A stretch of 64,000 nucleotides of DNA from Amycolatopsis sp. FDAARGOS 1241. Lineage in GTDB: Bacteria > Actinomycetota > Actinomycetes > Mycobacteriales > Pseudonocardiaceae. Where the stretch lies: positions 1,922,001 through 1,986,000 of the forward strand of contig NZ_CP069526.1 in NCBI RefSeq assembly GCF_016889705.1. The letters run 5' to 3'. Below the pieces are notes generated by a model. That model was given only the letters and a program-made list of their open reading frames with translations. It made no database searches and had not been told where the DNA came from. The position numbers and the translations under genes were made by a program. Positions 17,090 to 25,645 of this stretch are shown here, piece by piece (the stretch's first letter is position 1; each line of letters begins with the position of its first letter).

Positions 17090-17968
17090 TCACTCGGCCA
17101 GCCCCGCCCGGAGCCGGGCTGAGTCCTGGCCGGGTGGGATGCCGAACTGGCGCCGGTATTCGCGGCTGAACTGGGAGGCGCTGTCGTAGCCCACGGCGTA
17201 GCCGATGGAGGCCACGTCGTCGTCGGTGCGGGCGAGCAGCAGCAGGCGGGCCTCCTGGAGGCGGATGTGCTTCTGGTACTGGATCGGCGTCATGGCGGTG
17301 ACGGCGCGGAAGTGCCGGTGGAACGACGACTCGCTCATGGCCGCCAGGCGCGCGAGGTCGGCGACGCGCAGGGACTCGGCGTGGTGGTCGCGGATCCAGC
17401 GGATGGCGCGGCCGACGTGCGAGAGGCTGCTGTCGGCGAGCCCGATCTGGCGGATGGTCGCGCCCTGGGCGCCCGTGACGAGCCGCCAGAGGATCTCCTT
17501 CTCGATCAGCGGAGCGAGCACGCGGCGGTCGGCCGGGTGGTCGGTCAGCCGGAGCAGCCGGACGAAAGCGTCGAGCAGTTCGTCCGGCGCGTCGCTGACC
17601 GTGATGGCCGACGGCGTCGCCGGGGTGGCCGCGGTGGTGCCCGTTTCGAGCAGCAGCGCGGCGACGGCCTCTGGTTTGAGCACCAGCCCCGCGCCCAGGA
17701 ACGGCTCGTCCGGGCTCGCCTCGGCGAAGTGGCCGGTCACCGGCATGTCCACGGTCACCACGAGGTACTGGCCGGCGCCGTAGTCGTAGGTGCGTTCGCC
17801 CGTCGCGACACGCTTGCGGCCCTGCGCGACGACGGCGAGCACCGGGCCGGTCAGCGTGGCAGCCGGGTCGGTGGGCGCGCGTTCGCACGACAGCACCAAG
17901 CCGCCCGGCAGGTCGGTGCGGCCTGCATACCGGGCGATCAGCGCGCGCAGCTCGGCGAGGGAGGACAC
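17090..17968 (-). CDS. AraC family regulator with AraC_N sensor domain
   Basis: A 292-aa regulator. The N-terminal cupin-like AraC_N region contains PVLAVVAQGRKRV and YLVVTVDMPVTG. The C-terminal double HTH contains LARLAAMSESSFHRHFRAVT and YDSASQFSREYRRQFG. This subfamily often sits beside oxidoreductase genes, and here it is divergent from an aldo/keto reductase across 151 bp. I chose the GTG start at 17968 because the family sequence starts at that point (VSSLAELRALI); the longer frame would need a TTG start. Confidence 0.88.
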   Translation of the reverse strand: MSSLAELRALIARYAGRTDLPGGLVLSCERAPTDPAATLTGPVLAVVAQGRKRVATGERTYDYGAGQYLVVTVDMPVTGHFAEASPDEPFLGAGLVLKPEAVAALLLETGTTAATPATPSAITVSDAPDELLDAFVRLLRLTDHPADRRVLAPLIEKEILWRLVTGAQGATIRQIGLADSSLSHVGRAIRWIRDHHAESLRVADLARLAAMSESSFHRHFRAVTAMTPIQYQKHIRLQEARLLLLARTDDDVASIGYAVGYDSASQFSREYRRQFGIPPGQDSARLRAGLAE

Positions 17969-18119
17969 CGGTCGATTCGACCACGCCCGGTCGCCGGCGG
18001 GCAACTGCCGATCGTGCCAGGATCAGGCAAGAGGCTACGACTTTCGGGCTCACCGGCTGGGCGCGGGTCCTGCTGGAATCGAGGGGTCACGAAATCCGTC
18101 TCGAACCGGGAGAATCCCT

Positions 18120-19202
18120 GTGAGCCTTGATTCCTACGTCCACCTCGGCCGCTCCGGTCTCGTCGTCAGCCCCTTCTGCCTCGGCGCGATGAACTTCGGC
18201 GAGGACACCGGCACCGGTTGCAGCGTCGAGGAGTCCGAGAGGATCCTGCAGACCTACCTCGACCGGGGTGGCAACTTCATCGACACCGCGAACTTCTACA
18301 CCAACACCCACAGCGAGAAGATCGTCGGCGACTTCTTCGCCGCCCGCCCGGGCTTGCGCGACCGGGTGGTGCTGGCCACGAAGTTCTTCGTGAACGTGCA
18401 CCCCGGCGATCCCAACGGCGGCGGCGCGAGCCGCAAGGCGATCCTGCACCAGCTGGACGATTCCCTGCGCCGGCTGGGCACCGACTACCTCGACCTGTAC
18501 TACCTCCACAACTTCGACGCGCGGACACCCGTCGAGGAAACCCTGCGGACGCTCGACGACCTCGTGAGCGCGGGCAAGATCCGCTACGTCGGGTTCTCCG
18601 ACACCCCCGCGTGGTTCACGGCCAAGGCGGCCACCGTCGCGCAGTTCCGCGGGTGGGCCCCGGTGGTGGGGTTGCAGATGGAGTACTCGCTGCTGGAGCG
18701 CACGATCGAGGGGGAGCTGCTGCCGCTGGCGCAGGACGCGGGGATGGCGATGCTGCCGTGGAGCCCCTTGAAGAGCGGCTTCCTGTCAGGAAAGTACACG
18801 CGCGACGGCGCCGCCCCCGGCACGCGTCGCGGCGCGGCTTTCGGCGTGGGGCCGACGGAGGCGCAGTTCCGGGTCATCGACGTGGTCGTGGGGATCGGCA
18901 AGGAACTCGGCGTGAGCCCGGCGGCGGTGGCGCTGGCCTGGGTGCGGAGCCGCCCGGGCATCACCTCGACGCTGATCGGGCCCCGGCGGGTGGAGCACCT
19001 GACGGAGAACCTGGCCGCGCTGGACCTGCGGTTGAGTGTTGAGCAGGCGGCGGCGCTCGACGAGGTTTCGGCGCCACGGCTCAATTTTCCGGCTGAGTTG
19101 AATCGGGATACGGCGCCGATGTTGCGGTACGCGGGTGCGACCGTGAACGGACGGGAACACGGCGTCTACCCACCGCTCCTGCAGGACTTGACGCGGTACT
19201 GA
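18120..19202 (+). CDS. Aldo/keto reductase
   Basis: A 360-aa NADPH-dependent reductase with a TIM-barrel fold. The catalytic tetrad is readable: Asp and Tyr in NFIDTANFYTNTHSEK, Lys in VVLATKFF and His in YYLHNFD. The cofactor end includes GPRRVEHLTENLAALD. A GTG start at 18120 is preceded by GGGAGA. It is divergent from an AraC regulator that probably controls it. Its last 13 codons were copied, together with the neighbouring small gene, into a tandem duplication (19667-19707). Confidence 0.9.
   Translation: MSLDSYVHLGRSGLVVSPFCLGAMNFGEDTGTGCSVEESERILQTYLDRGGNFIDTANFYTNTHSEKIVGDFFAARPGLRDRVVLATKFFVNVHPGDPNGGGASRKAILHQLDDSLRRLGTDYLDLYYLHNFDARTPVEETLRTLDDLVSAGKIRYVGFSDTPAWFTAKAATVAQFRGWAPVVGLQMEYSLLERTIEGELLPLAQDAGMAMLPWSPLKSGFLSGKYTRDGAAPGTRRGAAFGVGPTEAQFRVIDVVVGIGKELGVSPAAVALAWVRSRPGITSTLIGPRRVEHLTENLAALDLRLSVEQAAALDEVSAPRLNFPAELNRDTAPMLRYAGATVNGREHGVYPPLLQDLTRY
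19162..19202 (+). repeat. Direct repeat copy 1: 3' end of the aldo/keto reductase
   Basis: These 41 bases encode the reductase C-terminus and its TGA. A second copy at 19667-19707 matches at 37 of 41 positions, with the first 23 identical. The repeat marks the left edge of a tandem duplication unit that includes the adjacent minus-strand small gene. Confidence 0.85.
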
Positions 19203-19205
19203 AGT

Positions 19206-19640
19206 TCAGCCGACAGTGCGGCAGTACAGCCGATGTCCGGTTGCTTTGCCTGCCGCACAGGGGTCGCGAGTTCGTCGACCACGGGCAGAACGGCCTCGAG
19301 ACTGGGGTTGTAGACCTTCGCCTCTGCAGCCTCGTTCCAGTACTTCGCCAGTTCTCGGAGGCGTGAGCGCTCGGCGGCAGCGAGAGCATCGCGAACTTCG
19401 TCGCTGAGGGGCGCGATGAAGATGTCGGCGCCGTCGAGCTGGGCGATAGGTGCGTCCATCTCGAGTTGGTGGTCACTGTGTCGTAGCCGGCGCCGGTGCG
19501 GAAGGCTTCGGCCTGGCCGGTTGAACCGTCGGGTCGATGCCCGTCAACTCGATCACCGGGAAGTGATCGTCGAGGGAGTCCAGGCCTTGGGCGGCTGCTC
19601 CATCGGAGGCCGCGGCGAAGTAGTCGGAAACAACACCCAT
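19206..19640 (-). pseudogene. Decayed paralogue A of a small actinobacterial protein family
   Basis: The start reads MGVVSDYFAAASDGA.. and FPVIELTGIDPTV, then shifts frame (GQAEAFRTGAGYDTV), shifts again (IFIAPLSDEVRDALAAAERS, AVLPVVDELATPVRQAK) and needs a third shift to end in HRLYCRTVG. Aligned to the intact paralogue at 20181-20618, the gene is complete but carries at least three frameshifts. Its stop is four bases from the convergent aldo/keto reductase stop. Function of the family is unknown. Confidence 0.7.
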
Positions 19641-19666
19641 GCTGTTTCCTTTGCCGTGTGAAGGCT

Positions 19667-19707
19667 GCGTCTACCCACCGCTCCTGCAGAACCCGGCGCG
19701 GTACTGA
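19667..19707 (+). repeat. Direct repeat copy 2: orphan tail of aldo/keto reductase
   Basis: This copy encodes VYPPLLQNPARY and a TGA, the same ending as the complete reductase gene, but with no gene body in front. It lies between decayed paralogue A and paralogue B. It shows that the duplicated unit ran from inside the reductase 3' end through the small gene. Confidence 0.8.
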
Positions 19708-19710
19708 CGC

Positions 19711-20141
19711 TCAGAGGCACATGCGGCAGTACAGGCGTTCTCCCGCAGCCCTCGCCTCCCGCGCGAGGGCGGCGAGTTCCTCGACAGCCGGCAGGACGTC
19801 CGCGGGATCGCAGCCCTCGCCGAGTTCTTCCATCTGCGCCGAGAGTTCGGCCACCTGCCGGCGGTGTTCTTCGTCGGCACCGGCCAGGGCGTCGCGGAGT
19901 TCATCGGTGACCGTTGTCACGACAACGGAACCGTCGGGCTCGGCGATCAGGCGGTCTGCTCTGGGGTTCGCGGTCACGGTGTCCTGGTCGACACCGGTGA
20001 GGAGAGTTTCGGCGCTGTTCATCCCGAAAGTGGGGTCGAGGCCCTTCAGTCCGGCCACGGGAAAGAGCCCTTGGTGGACTCGAACGCGGTGACCGGCTGT
20101 TCGTCGGACTTCGCGGCGAGTTGGTCGTAGAGGATGCCCAT
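19711..20141 (-). pseudogene. Paralogue B of the small protein family, one frameshift near the start
   Basis: The ATG at 20141 begins MGILYDQLAAKSDEQPVTAF and ends early at 20046. The rest of the protein continues in the next frame from about 20058 (GLDPTFGMNSAETLLTGVD, TDELRDALAGADEEHRRQV, LPAVEELAALAREARAAGE, LYCRMCL). One missing base, most likely in the CCC run near 20055, would restore a protein of about 142 aa. It is colinear with the intact paralogue C downstream in coordinates. The function is unknown. Confidence 0.7.
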
Positions 20142-20180
20142 GATGGGTGTCCCACTCGGAAGTCGGCGCAGTGCCGAAGC

Positions 20181-20618
20181 TCAGACGGAGACCCAGCAGT
20201 AGAGGTGCGCACCCGTCGGCTTGGCCTGCCTCGCGAGGGCGGCGAGTTCGTCCACGACCGGAAGCAGGTCCTCGGGACTTGCCTCGCCGGCGAGGTCTTC
20301 GGCGCGGGACCAGAAGTCCGCGAGTTCCCGGCGGCGAGCTTCGTCGGTGTCCGCGATCGCGTCGCGGAACTCATCCGTCAGTGTGACGACGGTGACGTCG
20401 CCCTCGCCGGCTTCTGCGACCAGCTTCATTGACCGGGGGTTGTCAGCGGCCGCCTCTTCGCCGGCGCCGGTCAGGAACGCCTCGGCTCGCGGCACCTGCA
20501 TGGAGGGGTCGATGCGCTCGAAGGAGGCCGTGGGGAAGAGCGAGACCGGGCCGTCGGGCGATTCGAGCGACGTTGCGGCTTCTTCGTCCGAATTGGCCGT
20601 GAAGTAGGCATAGCGCAT
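20181..20618 (-). CDS. Intact paralogue C, small protein of unknown function ending in LYCW
   Basis: A 145-aa acidic, soluble protein. It shares with its two decayed neighbours an N-terminal ..DEE..SLES..FPT block, an AEAFLTGAG block, a TLTDEFRDAIADTDEARRRE helix, LLPVVDELAALARQAK and a C-terminal LYCW motif. I recall similar actinobacterial proteins that start MG(V/I)L.DYF and end LYCW, all of unknown function. Start placed at the ATG at 20618; a TTG four codons upstream is possible. It lies in a minus-strand series behind the polymerase-like gene and a second unknown protein. Confidence 0.7.
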   Translation of the reverse strand: MRYAYFTANSDEEAATSLESPDGPVSLFPTASFERIDPSMQVPRAEAFLTGAGEEAAADNPRSMKLVAEAGEGDVTVVTLTDEFRDAIADTDEARRRELADFWSRAEDLAGEASPEDLLPVVDELAALARQAKPTGAHLYCWVSV

Positions 20619-20687
20619 GAGGGAACTCAACCACAGGGCGGCCTCGCGGAAAAGTCAAGCGGTGTCAGGGTGCCCTGTAGGCCGAGG

Positions 20688-21143
20688 TCAGTCGCCCGAG
20701 AAGCCCCAGAAGTAGACCTCGGTGGGCGTTCCGTCGAGGTACAGCACGAGGCTGCGGCCGGTCCAGCGGCCGCCCAACCGGTCGGTGAGAGAGCGGGAGA
20801 CGCGGTCGAAGTCGGAGGGTGAGGGGTGGTGGGTGCCGAACACGTCGGTGAGTTCGGCGGGGCTCAGCGGGCGGATGACGCCCATTCCGTCGTCCTCGGA
20901 GATTTCGTGGGTGTCGAGGATCGAGTGGGTGCCGCAGTCCCAGAAGAGGTCCGAGTCTTTCGCCGCGTTGAGCTCGGCCAGGGTGGTCGGACGGGGAATC
21001 GTCTCTGAGACGACGTCGGGGTCGAAGTCTTCCCAGGGCCACACGTAGTCGCCGGTGGAAAGGAGTTGTGCTTGGACGTACCTGTGTGTTGCTTTGACGC
21101 TGCCGACATAGGGCGCGCGGTAGTGCCAGCCTGAAGCTCCCAC
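20688..21143 (-). CDS. Hypothetical protein with GWHYRAPY start
   Basis: A 151-aa soluble protein with no signal or membrane segment. It opens with GASGWHYRAPYVG and contains a FWDCGTHSILDTHEIS block and an ELTDVFGTHHPS block. Similar short actinobacterial proteins start with a GWHY..PY motif and a GTHSILD-like motif, but I know no function for them. GTG start at 21143 with GAAGGAG seven bases upstream. It begins 22 bases after the end of the polymerase gene, so it is probably in the same transcript. Confidence 0.7.
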   Translation of the reverse strand: MGASGWHYRAPYVGSVKATHRYVQAQLLSTGDYVWPWEDFDPDVVSETIPRPTTLAELNAAKDSDLFWDCGTHSILDTHEISEDDGMGVIRPLSPAELTDVFGTHHPSPSDFDRVSRSLTDRLGGRWTGRSLVLYLDGTPTEVYFWGFSGD

Positions 21144-21165
21144 GGAGATCTCCTTCTTCGAAAAG

Positions 21166-22857
21166 TCATTTCGCGTCGGCGTAGGTGTCCACCGGTGTCG
21201 CCTGCATCGGGAAGTGGACCGGGCACGCGTCGCCGAACAGCAGCCGCGCGGATTCGGCGACCGTGGCCTCGATGAGGGACGAGACGGAGTCCGCGAGCTC
21301 GGCCGGTGTGTGGACGATGACCTCGTCGTGCTGGAAGAACACGAGGTGGGCCGGAGCCGGGAGGCGGTTGCGCAGGGTCGCGAGCAGCACCGCGGTCAGG
21401 TCGGCGGCCGACGCCTGCACGACGAAGTTGCGCGTGAACCGGCCCCAGCCGCGGGAAGCGCGGCGGGCGCGGGTCTCCGCGGCTTCGTCTTCGGCCAGTC
21501 CGCCGGTCAGCGCGCGCCACGCGGCGGACGGCGCGGGGGACGTGCGGCCCAGCCGCGAGCGCACGCGCTCACCGCGTTCGCCCGCGGCGGCGGCTTGCTC
21601 CACGTAGGACACGGCGTCGGGGAAACGCTGGCGCAACAAAGCCAGCAGCGGGCCTGCTTCGCCGGACGTGCCGCCGTACATCGCCGACAGCATGGCGATC
21701 TTGGCGCGGGAACGGTCGTCCGCGGCACCCGACCGAGGTGGCACGTAGCGCGCGCCGGAGAACAGCGCCTCGCCCAAGCGGGCGTAGAGGTCGGTCGCTC
21801 GGGAGACTTCGGCCAAGCGGCGGTCGCCGGACAGGGCCGTGAGCACGCGCGGTTCGAGTTGCGCGGCGTCGGCCACCACGAGTTTCCAGCCGGGGTCCGC
21901 GCGGACGCACGTGCGCAGGACCTTGGGAATCTGCAGCGCGCCGCCGCCGCGGGTGGCCCAGCGCCCCGACACCACGCCGCCGACCACGTAGTGGGGGCGG
22001 AACCGGCCGTCGGTGACCCATTCGTCGAGCCAAGCCCAGCCGTTGGCCGAGTGCAGCCGCGAAAGCTCCTTGTACTCGAGCAACGGCGGGACGGCCGGGT
22101 GGTCGATGTCGCGCAGCAGGTACTTCCGCGCCGCCGGCACCTCGATGCCCTCGCGCGCCAGCGCCCGGATCACGCTCGCCGACGAGTCGGGGTTCACCGA
22201 GCGCCCGCCGAACGCTCCGGAGATCTGCGCGGCCAGCGCCACCAGAGCCTTCGGCCGCTGTCCCGCCGGCACCCGGGCCCCGAGCCGCTCCTCGAGCAGC
22301 GCGCGGTGCAGGTCCGCCCGCCACGGCAGCCCGGCCGCGGACATCTCCGCCGCCGCCAGCGCGCTCGCGGATTCTGCCGCCAGCAGCAGCCGCATCCGGC
22401 CCGGCGCCGCCGTGGCGCCCGCGCGCTTCTCCTGCTCGGCCAGCACGCGCTGCGCCGCGTCGGCCACGGCCACGCCGTCGGGCAGCCCGGGTCCGCGCGG
22501 GGAGAACAGCGTGGGTTGCGCGACCTCGCCGAACGCCGGCCCGTCGTCGGGCGGCTCCTCGCCCCGGGCCCGCGCCCACGCCGCGCGCAGGCTCCGCGAC
22601 TCGCCCGCACGCCCCTCGTACGCGAGCAGCAGGCCCTCGGCCAGCCCCAGGTCGTGGCAGCGCCCCAGCCGCACGCCGGCCTCGAGGAGCTTCGGGTACA
22701 GCGCGTCGACGGAGGGCAGCACCCAGCGCGGCGCCTCGGTCTCCTCCAGCCGCCGCACCGCGGCGATCCATTCGGCCGCCGACAGCCCGCGCGACGTGCC
22801 CGCGGGCGTCGAAATCGTGTAGCCGGAGTCCTCCTCCTGACCGGTGATCACCTGCAC
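21166..22857 (-). CDS. Family A DNA polymerase-like protein lacking the 5' nuclease domain
   Basis: A 563-aa protein usually annotated as bifunctional 3'-5' exonuclease/DNA polymerase in actinobacteria. The polymerase half is complete: motif A VVADAAQLEPRVLTALSG (the catalytic Asp of DxxQxE), motif B RSRAKIAMLSAMYGG and motif C FFQHDEVIVHTP. The first 230 residues are a degenerate exonuclease-like region without the usual DExE carboxylates that I can see. There is no FEN-type 5' nuclease. It is therefore a second PolA-like enzyme of uncertain role. Start at the GTG at 22857, since upstream residues look non-coding. Confidence 0.85.
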   Translation of the reverse strand: MQVITGQEEDSGYTISTPAGTSRGLSAAEWIAAVRRLEETEAPRWVLPSVDALYPKLLEAGVRLGRCHDLGLAEGLLLAYEGRAGESRSLRAAWARARGEEPPDDGPAFGEVAQPTLFSPRGPGLPDGVAVADAAQRVLAEQEKRAGATAAPGRMRLLLAAESASALAAAEMSAAGLPWRADLHRALLEERLGARVPAGQRPKALVALAAQISGAFGGRSVNPDSSASVIRALAREGIEVPAARKYLLRDIDHPAVPPLLEYKELSRLHSANGWAWLDEWVTDGRFRPHYVVGGVVSGRWATRGGGALQIPKVLRTCVRADPGWKLVVADAAQLEPRVLTALSGDRRLAEVSRATDLYARLGEALFSGARYVPPRSGAADDRSRAKIAMLSAMYGGTSGEAGPLLALLRQRFPDAVSYVEQAAAAGERGERVRSRLGRTSPAPSAAWRALTGGLAEDEAAETRARRASRGWGRFTRNFVVQASAADLTAVLLATLRNRLPAPAHLVFFQHDEVIVHTPAELADSVSSLIEATVAESARLLFGDACPVHFPMQATPVDTYADAK

Positions 22858-22952
22858 CCCGTCATTGTGCTCGGGAGGACCGACAATTCCGGTCACCGAA
22901 CCCGGCCGCCGTGGTCTGGTGCACACGCGCCCCGCTTGGTCTACTGTCGAGT

Positions 22953-22984
22953 AGCCACCCATACCGGCGGTACGGCGGGTGGCT
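22953..22984 (+). other. Stem-loop in the acyl-CoA synthetase leader
   Basis: AGCCACCC and GGGTGGCT form an eight-base perfect stem around a 16-base loop, 30 bases upstream of the synthetase ATG. It may affect translation or be part of an operator. No riboswitch class is recognised. Confidence 0.35.
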
Positions 22985-23014
22985 GTCTCCCGCAGCAGCA
23001 ACGGAGGTGCCCGG

Positions 23015-24652
23015 ATGAGGAACCCGGCCGGGGTGTTGGGTCTCGCCAGCCAGGTGACGGACAAGGTCACGGAGACCGTGCGCAGCATCGACGTGATGCG
23101 CCGCGCCGGGCTCGTGCCCTTCCCGAGGCTGGACGAGGGCGTGCGGTCGGTCATCGCCATCCGGAAGTACGGCCCGTTCGCCGGCGCCAACCACATCGCC
23201 GCGCGCCGCGACGCGTCGGCCGTCGGCATCGTCGACGACCTCGGCCCGCTCACGTTCAAACAGCTCGACGACCGGTCCAACGCACTGGCTCGCGCCTGGG
23301 CCGAGCGCGGCCTGCGCCCCGGCACCGTCATCGCCGCCCTGTGCCGCGACCACCGCGGTCTGGTCCTCACCATGGCCGCGGCCGGCAAGCTCGGCGCGCG
23401 CCTGCTGCTGATGAACACCGGCTTCGCGAAGCCGCAGCTCGCCGACGTCGCCCAGCGCGAAGGCGTCACCGCGCTCGTGTACGACCAGGAGTTCACCGAC
23501 CTGCTGGACGCGATCCCCGGCGACGTCGACCGCTACCTCGCCTGGGTCGACGAGCCGGGTGACCACGCCGTGCCGGTGCTCGACGAGATCATCGCCAGCA
23601 CCGACGACCGGCCGCTGCCCGCGCCCGCCAAGCCCGGCGGGTTCGTGCTGCTCACCAGCGGCACCACCGGGACGCCGAAGGGGGCACCGCGCCCGCACAC
23701 GTCGCCGCTCGCGTCCGCGCAGTTCCTGGACCGGATTCCGCTTCGTGCGGGCGAAGCGACGTACATGGGCGCCCCGCTGTTCCACGGCACGGGGTTGTCG
23801 CAGTTCATCCTCAGCTTCGCGCTGGGCTGCAAGGTCGTGATGCGGCGGAAGTTCGACCCGGAGCTGACGCTCAAGGGCGTTGCCGAGCACCGGTGCACCG
23901 CGCTCGTACTGGTGCCGACGATGCTGCAGCGCATCGTCGACCTGCCGGCTTCGGTGCGGGCGAAGTACGACACCTCGTGCCTGCGGATCATCTTCGTCGC
24001 CGGGTCGGCGCTGTCGCCGGACCTGGGCAACCGGGCCAACGAGCAGTTCGGTGACGTCGTGCACAACCTGTACGGCTCCACGGAAGTCGCCGTCGCCACC
24101 GTCGCCACGCCCGAGGACTGGCGGCAGGCGCCCGGCACGGTCGGCCGCGCACCGGTGGGCTGCCGCGTCGCGCTGTACGACGAGCACGGCAAGCAGATCA
24201 CCGAGCCGCACGTGACGGGCCGCGTGTTCGTCGGCAGCGGCCTCAGCTTCGGCGGCTACACCGACGGCCGCCACAAGGAGATCATCGACGGGCTGCTCTC
24301 CAGCGGCGACGTCGGCCACTTCGACGACGACGGCCTCCTGTTCATCGACGGCCGCGACGACGAGATGATCGTCTCCGGCGGCGAAAACGTCTTCCCCGTC
24401 GAGGTCGAAAACCTGCTCGTCGAACGCGACGACGTGATCGAAGCCGCCGTCATCGGCGTGGACGACGACCAGTTCGGCCAGCGCCTCAAGGCGTTCGTCG
24501 TGCGCAGCGAGAACTCCACCTTGGACGCCGACGGGGTGCGCGCCTACGTGAAGGCGAACCTGGCCCGCTACAAGGTCCCGCGGGACGTCGAGTTCCTCGC
24601 CGAACTGCCCCGCAACGCGACCGGGAAGGTGTTGCGCACCAAGCTCAGCTGA
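23015..24652 (+). CDS. Acyl-CoA synthetase (AMP-forming, FadD-like)
   Basis: A 545-aa adenylate-forming ligase that activates a carboxylic acid to its acyl-CoA. Key motifs are LLTSGTTGTPKGAPRPH (ATP loop), YGSTEVAVATVA, DGLLSSGDVGHFDDDG, the hinge region GRDDEMIVSGGENVFPVEVE and the C-terminal catalytic lysine in NATGKVLRTKL. The N-terminal 60 residues (DVMRRAGLVPF) match the actinobacterial FadD2/FadD12 type. Chain-length specificity is not readable. ATG 23015 is preferred because GGAGG precedes it at normal spacing. It runs convergently into the HTH gene with one base between stops. Confidence 0.9.
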   Translation: MRNPAGVLGLASQVTDKVTETVRSIDVMRRAGLVPFPRLDEGVRSVIAIRKYGPFAGANHIAARRDASAVGIVDDLGPLTFKQLDDRSNALARAWAERGLRPGTVIAALCRDHRGLVLTMAAAGKLGARLLLMNTGFAKPQLADVAQREGVTALVYDQEFTDLLDAIPGDVDRYLAWVDEPGDHAVPVLDEIIASTDDRPLPAPAKPGGFVLLTSGTTGTPKGAPRPHTSPLASAQFLDRIPLRAGEATYMGAPLFHGTGLSQFILSFALGCKVVMRRKFDPELTLKGVAEHRCTALVLVPTMLQRIVDLPASVRAKYDTSCLRIIFVAGSALSPDLGNRANEQFGDVVHNLYGSTEVAVATVATPEDWRQAPGTVGRAPVGCRVALYDEHGKQITEPHVTGRVFVGSGLSFGGYTDGRHKEIIDGLLSSGDVGHFDDDGLLFIDGRDDEMIVSGGENVFPVEVENLLVERDDVIEAAVIGVDDDQFGQRLKAFVVRSENSTLDADGVRAYVKANLARYKVPRDVEFLAELPRNATGKVLRTKLS

Positions 24653-24653
24653 G

Positions 24654-25580
24654 TCATTCCCAGCTGATGCCGAAGATCCCCGGCCCGAAGTCCATGGCCA
24701 CCGCGTGCACGCCGCCCGTCGAGTCGAGGCGCAGGCGGCGGCGCGAGGGGGTCGTGTCGCCGCCGCGGGAGTACTGCCAGCAGCGCGCCGGCACGGCATC
24801 CGGGGCGAAGTGGATCTCCAGCAGGTATTCGCGCACCGGGCGGCGGAATTCGCGGTAGTGGGTGGCGCGGCATTCGGGGTACGGCGGGCCGGCGTTCGTC
24901 AGCGAGTATTCGATCAGGTGCGTCTCGCCGCGGTCGATCGGGCGGTCGAAGAGCAGCTCGGCGACGAGGATGCCGTGGGTGTCGTCCGTTTCGGTGCGGC
25001 CGACGCGACAGTTGCGCACCGCGTGGACCTGCGGCACGGATGCGGCGTCGTCCTGGGCGTAAACGAGCAGCCAGCGGTCCTGGCCGTCGGCGCCGGCCTG
25101 GAAGACCGCACGGGAGGTGATCTTGCGCTGGCCGCCGTCGGCCGCGATTTCGCAGCGGTCGTGCAAGCCGACGAGCTTGAGCTGGTGCTGCTGATCCAGC
25201 GCGTCCGGCGCGCCGACGCGGTCGAGCAGTGGCTGCAGCGTCTCGCGCGTGAACGTCAGCGGCTCCTCGCCCTGGCGGTCGCGCCGCGTCGCGCCGCGGG
25301 GTCGCGGGGGCGGCAGCAAGCCGAGCAGCGAACCCGCGGGCACGTCGAGGATCTCCTCCAGCACGCGCACGGCCGAGAGCGAGCCAGGCCGTTCCGGCTG
25401 GCGTTTGCCCGACTGCCAGTAGCTCAGCGCCGTGACGCTCACGGTCGCGCCACGCGCCCGCAGTCGCGCCTGAATGCGGTCGAGGGACAGCCCGCTGCCG
25501 GTGATGGCCGCGCGCAGCGCGCTCGCGAAGGCGGTCCGGGCGCCCTCGGGCCCGGTGCCGTCCGCAGTTCCACCCGCCAT
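24654..25580 (-). CDS. HTH-domain transcriptional regulator with a C-terminal sensor-like domain
   Basis: A 308-aa protein. Residues 15-90 form an XRE-like HTH (GLSLDRIQARLRARGATVSV, then ALSYWQSGKRQPERPGSL). The C-terminal 200 residues form a mostly beta domain with several conserved aromatic stretches (DRWLLVYAQDD, THLIEYSLTNAGPPYPEC, REYLLEIHF, MDFGPGIFGISW) that I do not recognise. It may sense a ligand or interact with a partner. A perfect 16-bp palindrome lies 50 bp upstream of its start, suggesting autoregulation. Confidence 0.75.
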   Translation of the reverse strand: MAGGTADGTGPEGARTAFASALRAAITGSGLSLDRIQARLRARGATVSVTALSYWQSGKRQPERPGSLSAVRVLEEILDVPAGSLLGLLPPPRPRGATRRDRQGEEPLTFTRETLQPLLDRVGAPDALDQQHQLKLVGLHDRCEIAADGGQRKITSRAVFQAGADGQDRWLLVYAQDDAASVPQVHAVRNCRVGRTETDDTHGILVAELLFDRPIDRGETHLIEYSLTNAGPPYPECRATHYREFRRPVREYLLEIHFAPDAVPARCWQYSRGGDTTPSRRRLRLDSTGGVHAVAMDFGPGIFGISWE

Positions 25581-25629
25581 GCCCGTCGACCGCCCTCGCC
25601 GGTGGTGAAAGACCCCACAGAAACACCCA

Positions 25630-25645
25630 GTGTCGAATTCGACAC
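25630..25645. promoter_or_regulatory. Perfect palindrome, candidate operator for the HTH gene
   Basis: GTGTCGAATTCGACAC is a perfect 16-bp palindrome. It lies 50 bases upstream of the HTH regulator start and is AT-richer than its surroundings. Position and symmetry fit a dimer-binding operator, most likely for the adjacent regulator. Confidence 0.6.

Noticed and set aside
22953..22984. Hairpin in the acyl-CoA synthetase leader as a riboswitch
   Set aside because: A single simple stem without conserved riboswitch features; kept only as a stem-loop.
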